DNA of 64,000 bases from Gadus chalcogrammus (lineage: Eukaryota > Chordata > Actinopteri > Gadiformes > Gadidae). The stretch covers positions 19,460,301 through 19,524,300 of the forward strand of contig NC_079412.1 of the NCBI RefSeq assembly GCF_026213295.1, in the 5' to 3' direction. Made by a program: the position numbers and the translations under genes. Under the pieces are notes generated by a model. That model was not told the DNA's origin. It did not search any database and saw only the letters and a list, made by a program, of their open reading frames with translations. Shown here piece after piece: positions 55,590 through 64,000 of the stretch. Position 1 is the first letter of the stretch. The number at the start of each line of letters is the position of its first letter.

Positions 55590-56690
55590 CAGAACATATA
55601 TGGTTTGTGTTGATTGCATGGAAAAGGGAATAACCAGTTACAACTTATATGGTAAGAGCCTGGTAATACCATGGAAACAAACTAGGCTTCCTTTTACAGT
55701 ACAGTTTCAGCTTACTTACTGTGTAAATTGTCGTGTTTTACTTGGTAACGTCGCAGAACGTACATGGTACAAGTTTGTGTTGACTGCATGGAAAAGGGAA
55801 TAATGCATTACAAATTATATGGTAAGAACCTGGTAATACCATGGAAATAAACGAGGCTTCCTTTTACAGTACAGTTTCAGCTTAATTACTGGGTAAATTG
55901 TCGTGTTTTACTTGGTAACTACGCAGTACGTACATGGTACAAGTTTGTGTTGACTGCATGGAAAAGGGAATAATGTGTTACAAATTATATGGTAAGAACC
56001 TGGTAATACCATGGAAACAAACGAGGCTTCCTTTTACAGCACAGTTTCAGCTTAATTACTGGGTAAATTGTCGTGTTTTACTTGGTAACGTCGCAGAACG
56101 TACATGGTACAAGTTTGTGTTGACTGCATTGAAAAGGGAATAATGTATTACAAATTATATGGTAAGAACCTGGTAATACCATGGAAACAAACGAGGCTTC
56201 CTTTTACAGTACAGTTTCAGCTTAATTACTGGGTAAATTGTCGTGTTTTACTTGGTAACGTCGTAGAACGTACATGGTACAAGTTTGTGTTGACTGCATG
56301 GAAAAGGGAATAATGTATTACAAATTATATGGTAAGAACCTGGTAATACCATGGAAACAAACAAGGCTTCCTTTTACAGCACAGTTTCAGCTTAATTACT
56401 GGGTAAATTGTCGTGTTTTACTTGGTAACGTCGCAGAACGTACATGGTACAAGTTTGTGTTGACTGCATGGAAAAGGGAATAATGTATTACAAATTATAT
56501 GGTAAGAACCTGTTAATACCATGGAAATAAACAAGGCTTCCTTTTACAGTACAGTTTCAGCTTAATTACTAGGTAAATTGGTGTGTTTTACTTGGTAATG
56601 TCGCAGAACGTACATGGTACAAGTTTGTCTTGACTGCATGGATAATGGAATGTATCTATAATAAATTATATGGTAATACCATGGAAACCA
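55590..56690 (+). repeat. 170-bp tandem array, right arm (six copies)
   Basis: ACAGTTTCAGCTTAATTACT (or CTTACTTACT in the first) recurs at 55701, 55871, 56041, 56211, 56381 and 56551, exactly 170 bp apart. It is the inverted counterpart of the left array with two more units. Confidence 0.96.
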
Positions 56691-57337
56691 ACGGCTTTGT
56701 ACCCAGTATTTAAGAAGATGTACCATAACATTAGAGGAAAACTGTTCCTGCAGAGGTTGTTACCAGGTAAGTAATTCCATAGTGGTAAATCGAATAAACC
56801 CTTTCTAAATGGGTGAAGCTACGAATAATAACTAAGAAAAAGTATTTTATTGGAAAGCACTATGCTAATTTCTAGATAGTACATCATTAAACTTGGGCTG
56901 TTAACAACATAAACCTTGGATGATAGGTGTTTATAAGAATTGGTTGCCTAATTTCCTAGGAAGTACAAAATATCGGAGTTATTAGCAACCTAAAACCGTT
57001 ACAACTAAACGCTACTTAGTTGAGTTGATGGGTAATAGTGGAGGTTTTACTTAGTACTTCAGCTGTAATTCCTCTGTATTTACCTTCTTATTACCAGTGG
57101 TAATTACACAGTAATACACTATAATTTACCGGATAATTCCTCTGTATTTACCTTCTTATTACCAGTGGTAATTACCCAGTAATACACTATGATTTATCAT
57201 GTATTTGCTGGGTAACTACCTCTGTATTTACCTTCTTATTACCAGTGGTAATTACCCAGTAATACACTACCATGCATGTACCGGGTAAATACCTAGTAAT
57301 TAGGGGACTGTAAAAGGAAGGGTTACCACACACTTTT

Positions 57338-57611
57338 ACATACACACACAAAGGAGAGACCCTGTCAGAGGTCCACTCACCTGGGATACATCGGCACACC
57401 CGGAGCAATGGCAGCCTCAGTGCAGCGCCTGGGGAGCAGGTTGGCGTTTCAGGTGCCTTGCTCAAGGGCACCTCATCCTTGGATGAGGACATAGGATAAT
57501 GTTGCACAACATACTCCCCCGTTCCCATTTTTGCCTACCGGTCGGGATTCTAACTGGCCAGCCTGCGGTTACCGTTCCAACTCCTTAACCAGTAGGCCAC
57601 GGATGCCCGAC
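57338..57611 (-). mobile_element. tRNA-SINE, 5' part (right of the palindrome)
   Basis: On the minus strand, TGGCCTACTGGTTAAGGAG (about 57581-57599) is a Pol III A-box region and AGTTAGAATCC (57545-57555) a B-box region. TGCCCTTGAGCAAGGCACC further on is a common SINE body. With 51614-51692 it makes one SINE split by the palindrome. Confidence 0.8.
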
Positions 57612-59164
57612 CCGTAGCTGACCAAGGCGTGTCAACCAAGACAGGCCCTTCACACCCAGAGCTTTCAGCATTTCTAGCCTGATCCCATCAATCCCTGGGG
57701 CTCTGCCACTCTGTAGTGGTTTGACTACCTCAGGGATTTCAACCTGGAAAATTTACGAAGAACACGATCAGCCTCAAGCCCTGGCTCAACCAGGAGGGCG
57801 TGTTAGTCGGATTCAGGAGTTCCTCAAAGTGCTCCTTCCGCTGTCAACTACCTCCTCAGCTGAGGTCAACTAATTCCCATCCCTACTGTACACAGCTTGG
57901 ATGGTTCCCGGTTTCCCCCTCCTGAGGTGCCAGTGGATTTCCAGAAGCATCTTGGTGCCAACCGAAAGTCTTCCTCAATGGCTTCTCCGAACTTCTCCCA
58001 CATCCGCTGGTACCCTGCAAATGCCTCAGGAGTCCACTGGGATAAGATATCCTGGAAGGCCTCCTTCTTCAGTCGGACGGCTTCCCTGACCACCGGTGTC
58101 CACCGCGGTGTCTGAGGGATACCGCCCCTTGAGGCACCCAAGATCTTGAGGCCACAGCTCAGCACAGCAGCCTCAGCCCACTCTGGCTCATTGTCCTCAA
58201 CCTCAACAGGGATGCCAGAAAACCTCGGCCGGAGGTGTGAGGTGAAGATCCCTAGGATGTGGGCAGTTAAACCGCACTACAGATTCCAGAATCTTCCCCC
58301 ATTCCCTGATCCAACACACCACCAGAAGGTGGTCGGTTGACAGTTCCGCCCCTCCCTTGACTCGGGTGTCCAAAACATGCGGCCTCCGATTGGATGATAC
58401 GATGACGAAATCGATCATCGATCTTTGTCCTAGGGTGCTCTGGTACCAGGTACACTTATGAGCATCCTTACGTCCGAACATAGTGTTTGTTGTAGACATT
58501 CCATGACTAGTACAGAAGTGTAACAGTCGACCGCTCTGGTTTAGATCAGGGAGGCCGTTCCTCCCCACCACGCCTCTCCAGGTGTCTCCATCGTTGCCCA
58601 AGTGGGCGTTGAAGACTCCCAGCAGAAATACGGACTCCAATCAGGGTCTCCAAGAGGCTGAGTACTCTGAACTGCCGTTCGGTGCATATACACAGACAAC
58701 AGTCAGAGTACCTTTAGACGTAGAGAGGTCCACCGGGTTGAACTCCAACACAGAGGCGCTCAGCCGGGGAGTATCCCCACACCCGCCCGGCGCCTCACGC
58801 CCCTGGCACCTCCGGAGAAGAACAGAGTCCAATCCCTATCCAGGAGGACGGTTCCAGAGCTGAGACTGTGCGTGGAGGTAAGCCCCACCAGATCTAACTG
58901 ATAGCGCTCCACCTCCCTCACAAGCTCCGGTTCCTTTCCCCACAGGGAGGTGACGTTCCACGTCCCCAGAGCCAGCTTCTGCCGCCCGGGTCTGGTCCGT
59001 CGAGACCCCTGACCTTCACTGCAGCCCATGTGGCAGCGAGCCGCCCCCGGCAGGTCTTCCTGCAGGTGTTGGGCCCACAGGACGAAGAGAGGGGGGGCTG
59101 CCACACTGCTTCTTTGGGCTGTTGATGAGGGACATTTGAAAACAATTAAGGTGGGTGAGGACAA
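57612..59164 (-). mobile_element. LINE with AP endonuclease/RT, 5' half
   Basis: Minus-strand endonuclease segments occur in order: KLALGTWNVTSLWGKEPELV, YQLDLVGLTSTHS, SGGARGVRRRAGVG (58780-58990), [36 protein letters not shown] (GDFN-type motif with D to V), [29 protein letters not shown], and [12 protein letters not shown]. Then come RWTPVVREAVRLKKEAF and IPEVVKPLQSGRAPGIDGIR at the start of the RT domain (about 57660-57740). It continues at 50040-51613 with about 40 codons missing at the junction. Several stops and frameshifts show it is inactive. Confidence 0.88.
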
Positions 59165-59199
59165 TCAATGAGGCAAGATGTGACATTATCTATTAATAT

Positions 59200-59345
59200 A
59201 TGAATGTGTATTAATATAGTGTTATAGATTATTATATTATAATATATTATTATGTATTATTATATATTATCATATATAATCTGATATGATTATGTATTAT
59301 TATATATTATTATATATAATCTGATATGATTATGTATTATTGTGT
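59200..59345 (+). repeat. AT-rich TATTATATATTAT repeat
   Basis: Degenerate TATTATGTATTATTATATAT and CATATATAATCTGATATGAT units, two to three copies. Confidence 0.75.
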
Positions 59346-59624
59346 TCCAGGATAGCCTTCTCGTCCACAGGCCTCTCAGAGGTCTAGGGTTTAGGTTCAA
59401 AACAGTGTGAGGTTCAAACCACAGGGGAAAGTATCTGATCTCTGAGGAATGTCTTGACGGACAAACACGCCAACAACTCGCTGATCGATATCCCGCGTAA
59501 TATTTACCATAAGAGACGCGTAATGAAGTGAAAACACGCTTTATTGCGCGCAGAATTTCTTCACATGCCGTTTAGCGTCCAGATGGCCGCGGAAAAGAAG
59601 CAGTCAGTCCCCACTGAATACAGA

Positions 59625-59906
<282 letters not shown>

Positions 59907-59908
<2 letters not shown>

Positions 59909-60239
59909 AGTGGGGGCTTGTTCGGCTCGCGGTTATTGGGCTCCTGTCAGAGCGCGTCGTCCATTCGTCTTCCCGCTGAATTAATTAAGCAGAAATGTAA
60001 ACGTTTTAATTGTATGTCAAACAGGAGCGGAACAAGTGGTTGTATGTAAATGAAAGTGACACCGTTTTAAGCGCGGGCGTTCTCACATCAAGGTTAGAGG
60101 ATATGAGGCACGCAGACCTTTAATGAATGAAGAACCTAAACGTTTTAATTGAATTAATGTCAGGGCAGCCAATCAGCGGCCAGCAGCTGAGTTAATGACA
60201 GAGCACTGCAGGCGGCCTGTGAATTATCACTTCATTATA

Positions 60240-60240
<1 letters not shown>
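59907..60240. other. possible conserved non-coding element
   Basis: Non-repetitive, with several homeodomain-type motifs: GAATTAATTAAGC, a repeated AAACGTTTTAATTG (60000 and 60140) and CAGCAGCTGAGTTAATGAC. No coding potential was seen. Confidence 0.3.
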
Positions 60241-60980
<740 letters not shown>

Positions 60981-60989
60981 TTTTCGATA

Positions 60990-61860
60990 TAACCTGATCA
61001 TTAGGAAACTCTTAATTTATGCAGATGAGCTTGAGACGCACAGCGCGTGCTTCAGGCTGCTGTACGGAGGAGGCTGATTGGTAGTTGGCTGATTGGTAGG
61101 AGGTCTGCTCAGACTTGGACTGAGACTTTGGTAAATGGACTCTTGTTAATATTGTTCTTTTTTCCGCCAGCCGTCTAAATAATTAGCTTTTGTTGTAGAA
61201 AATGATGAATTTGGGCAGTTAATTTATTGATTTCCCGCGCCTCCGATGTGCTTTGCTTTAGAAAGCCATTAATCAATTCACCGAATTCTCCTCCCGCCGC
61301 TTTACGCGGTAATGACGCGCTGTTCTCGCGCTGGTCTAATGGAGCGAAGGGGGGGGGGGGTGCACTGGACCGTGAATAATCACCTCTTGTCTCATGCATA
61401 ACAATTATGGACTGATAATAATAACAATATTCATAATAAGAATAATACTAATAGGCCTACATACAAGCATATTGTTGTGTTAACAGTGCATTAAATGCAA
61501 TAACATTTAAAATACAGCAAATAGGTACTACACTTATAATTAAATATGTTAATAATGCTACTATTAATAACATTGAAAATGATAATGGCAACAATAATGA
61601 TAAATAATTATGTTAATGAATTAAGGACCAATTCATGCATGCCTCTTCTACCGTTAACTGAGCGGGAATTTCGGTTCTGAGCGCAACGCTAATGAGCGGG
61701 GGAATAATCCCACGGCTCGCGCTTCGTGTTGTTCTTCACATTCCTGCCTTCCTTCAACATGACGTCACGTCACTTTCAGACGATTATGTTGCTGTTTTTG
61801 TTCCTTATCAATCCAGCGTCCCGCGGATGACGAATGACGCCAGTCATAATAACACACACA
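60990..61860. other. AT-rich unique DNA, no gene recognised
   Basis: 61160-61330 contains ATTA/TTAAT-rich non-repetitive sequence of conserved-element type. 61400-61630 is AATAATAAC-rich. No exon seen. Confidence 0.3.
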
Positions 61861-61866
61861 TCCACG

Positions 61867-62147
<281 letters not shown>

Positions 62148-62167
62148 ACTGTATGAGTGAAGAGTGC

Positions 62168-62640
62168 ATAATAATTAGACTTTAGACTTTATTGTCCCCA
62201 AGGGGAAATTATTTTTCACGTCACTAGTCCATGGACTGCACGCCAACATTTAATAACCGATGGACAACAATCACAACAGCAATAACATGCAGACAGGATA
62301 CGTAGACAGAGTGGGACCGAGGGGGGTTTATCTTGGCCTTGGGTCGAGGGCTGCTACGGCTGCCGGCTCCAGGCTCTGCCATAGCGAGCCCTCCTGCCCA
62401 CCAGAGACCTGTACCTGCGTCCAGAGGGCATGACGGTGAAGTGGCCATGGAGTGGGTGGTCTTGTCCTGTGCTATTGTACGTGTGATGCGTGAGATGGCC
62501 TTCAGATTGAGCTCTGACAGTGTGGGTGTTGTCCTGTGCTATTGTACGTGTGATGCGTGAGATGGCCTTCAGATTGAGCTCTGACAGTGTGGGTGTGGGG
62601 CCACCAATTCATTTGGCAGCTATGTTTGTGACACGTTTGA
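62168..62640 (-). mobile_element. LINE 3'-end-like repeat with 68-bp duplication
   Basis: GACTTTATTGTCCCCAAGGG at 62180-62199 is a very common terminal sequence of fish non-LTR elements. CTGTACCTGCGTCCAGAGGG further in is typical of their 3' regions. A 68-bp segment (62461-62528, TCTTGTCCTGTGCTATTGTA...) is repeated directly at 62529-62596. Confidence 0.6.
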
Positions 62641-62669
62641 GTTTGACCCGGTGTGTCTACTGACTGGAC

Positions 62670-63235
62670 AGAGTATTCTAGACAGTATGTGTATTGTAGA
62701 CAGTATGTATGCATAGATACATACTGAATACACATCCTTTAGTCTGTGTATTCTAGACAGTATGTGTGGATCTAGACATTGTTTTCTAGACAGTACGTAT
62801 GTACCTAGGATGTGTATTCTAGACAGTATAGGTAACTATACTCTAGACAGTATTTGTATCTAGACATTGTATTCTAGACAGTATGTGTGTATCTAGAATT
62901 TGTATTCTAGACAGTATGTGTGTATATAGAAAGTATGCGTGTAGACAGTGTATTAGACAGCATGTGTATATAGAAGGTGTATTATAGACAGTATGTGTAT
63001 CTAGAATGTGTATTCTAGACAGTATGTGTGTATTTAGAATGTGTATTCTAGACAGTATGCATGTATCTAGAAGGTGTATTCTAGACAGTATACATCTAGA
63101 ATGTGTAATCTAGACAGTATGTGTGTATCTAGAATGTGTGTGTGTGCATCTAGAATATGTATTCTAGACAGTATGTGTGTAGAATGTGTATTCTAGAAAG
63201 TATGTGTGTATCTAGAATGTGTATTCTAGACTGTA
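62670..63235 (+). repeat. minisatellite (ATTCTAGACAGTATGTGTGT)
   Basis: About 17 variable units of 30-40 bp, built from ATTCTAGACAGTATGTGTGT and ATCTAGAATGTGT. Most units hold a TCTAGA or CTAGAC site. Confidence 0.9.
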
Positions 63236-63557
63236 TTGCGTATCCCGACCCGTTCTCCTGTGTTATTGATCGAGTCGGGTTCCTCTAGACTAGAACAGAA
63301 ACCTTTAAAAGGCCTTTCAATTTGTTCAGGAATTCAAGGTCTTCGTTTCATAAGGCGCTACCATTTAGCTCTGAGAACACAAAACATCTGGCGCACTTTT
63401 AACTCAATAACGCACGTTCAAAATATTTTGCCAAAAACATTTCTGCCCAAGATAGATGCGGTGTGAAACTCACCCGGTCCCGCGGGAACGCGCTGTCATT
63501 CCAACCCACGTGCTCCTCAGCTGTGAGAGGGGGGTGTTAAGTGGGTTGGTTGGGGGA

Positions 63558-63700
<143 letters not shown>

Positions 63701-63719
63701 AGGAGGAGGAGGAGGAGGA

Positions 63720-64000
63720 TGATGTTGTAGTTGAGGTGCGGGACTGGAGGCGTGCGGACCGTGCAGGACCGACTATGGTGTAGAGGACCTCCGGACTCCG
63801 AGCAGCTCGGCGCACCGCTAACCCGGTAGGTTGACCGGCATGTCTCCGTTCCTCTCCGACTCTGTCCTCCGGAATCTTTGTAAGGTTAGGGTTAGGATGT
63901 TCATGTTCCGCTCCTCGCTCCGTCTCGTTCGGGTGGCGGCGCGTGGAGCGGACTGATTGACTTCATATTTAACAAAGTTAGTACCCCCCCCCCCCCCCCC
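63720..64000. other. GC-rich window end with poly-C
   Basis: CpG-rich sequence, a short GGTTAGGGTTAGG block near 63884, and poly-C from 63986 to the edge. It could be a promoter or 5' exon region, but no exon was identified. Confidence 0.3.

Larger units (their letters stand above)
51701..57337. mobile_element. giant palindromic (foldback) transposable element, 5.6 kb
   Basis: The arms 51701-54122 and 54195-57337 are inverted copies, colinear from end to end. At the outer edge GGTAACCCTCCCTTTTACAG pairs with CTGTAAAAGGAAGGGTTACC, and at the inner edge TTAGTATGTTGAGGA pairs with TCCTCAACATACTAA around a 72-bp loop. ACATACAC at 51693-51700 and 57338-57345 is a probable 8-bp target duplication, although CA-rich surroundings make its limits uncertain. 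Each arm holds a 170-bp tandem array, four copies left and six right. A 388-bp MITE interrupts the right arm. There is no transposase. Long, internally repetitive inverted repeats recall Drosophila Foldback and Galileo elements. The superfamily is unknown. Confidence 0.88.

Noticed and set aside
55600..56483. Repeated 67-69 codon frames (VCVDCMEKGIMYYKLYGKNL...) in the palindrome
   Set aside because: They are the 170-bp tandem unit read in changing phases. 170 is not divisible by three, and both arms give the same peptide, so this is repeat DNA.
57866..58640. Minus-strand frames of 99-145 codons as host genes
   Set aside because: They carry the endonuclease and early RT motifs of a LINE and are broken by frameshifts.

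Overview
The window is nuclear DNA of a ray-finned fish (teleost). The exons that can be read are vertebrate ones: the C-terminal end of mTOR and a secreted cyclophilin closest to PPIC. The interspersed repeats are also fish-type: an L2/Maui-like LINE, a second endonuclease/reverse-transcriptase LINE, tRNA-derived SINEs, and hAT-like and Harbinger-like MITEs. Coding sequence is well under 2% of the window. Dinucleotide tracts, poly-C/poly-G runs and minisatellites with units of 15 to 170 bp fill much of the rest. Such density is reported for cod-like fishes (Gadiformes), but a species cannot be assigned from this sequence.

Layout. 1-1.85 kb: the last three coding exons, stop codon and poly(A) signal of mtor (+). 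1.9-28 kb: no recognisable host exon, but many tandem arrays (50-bp unit at 7.2-8.2 kb, 33-bp at 10.3-10.7 kb, 102-bp at 20 kb, GC-rich 54-bp at 24.4-25.3 kb), a hAT-like MITE (17.4 kb), a probable solo LTR (19.5-19.8 kb) and several perfect or near-perfect palindromes. 29.03 kb: the first coding exon of an unidentified type II membrane protein (+), downstream of a GC-rich promoter-like region. 30-41.4 kb: introns or intergenic DNA with more arrays, ending in a 100-N assembly gap. 42.06-46.61 kb: five exons of ppic on the minus strand; the last exon is not found and may lie in the gap. 47.4-59.2 kb: a block of transposons. 59.2-64 kb: AT-rich DNA, microsatellites, a LINE 3' tail and a TCTAGA-rich array, with no gene seen.

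The most unusual structure is at 50.0-59.2 kb. A minus-strand LINE is split by a tRNA-SINE. The SINE is split by a palindromic (foldback) element of about 5.6 kb with arms of about 2.4 and 2.75 kb. One arm of the palindrome is split by a 388-bp Harbinger-like MITE flanked by TAA. Removing the MITE and one TAA restores a continuous palindrome, and the difference in arm length matches two extra copies of a 170-bp tandem repeat (six against four). A second unusual structure is in ppic intron 4: the 3' splice site together with the first codons of the next exon is copied three more times within a CA/GT microsatellite, and a degenerate inverted copy lies beyond that exon.

The genes seen do not form an operon-like unit. 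mtor and ppic are unrelated single-copy vertebrate genes. In mammals PPIC lies head to head with PRDM6; whether the conserved-looking non-coding DNA right of ppic belongs to such a neighbour is speculation.
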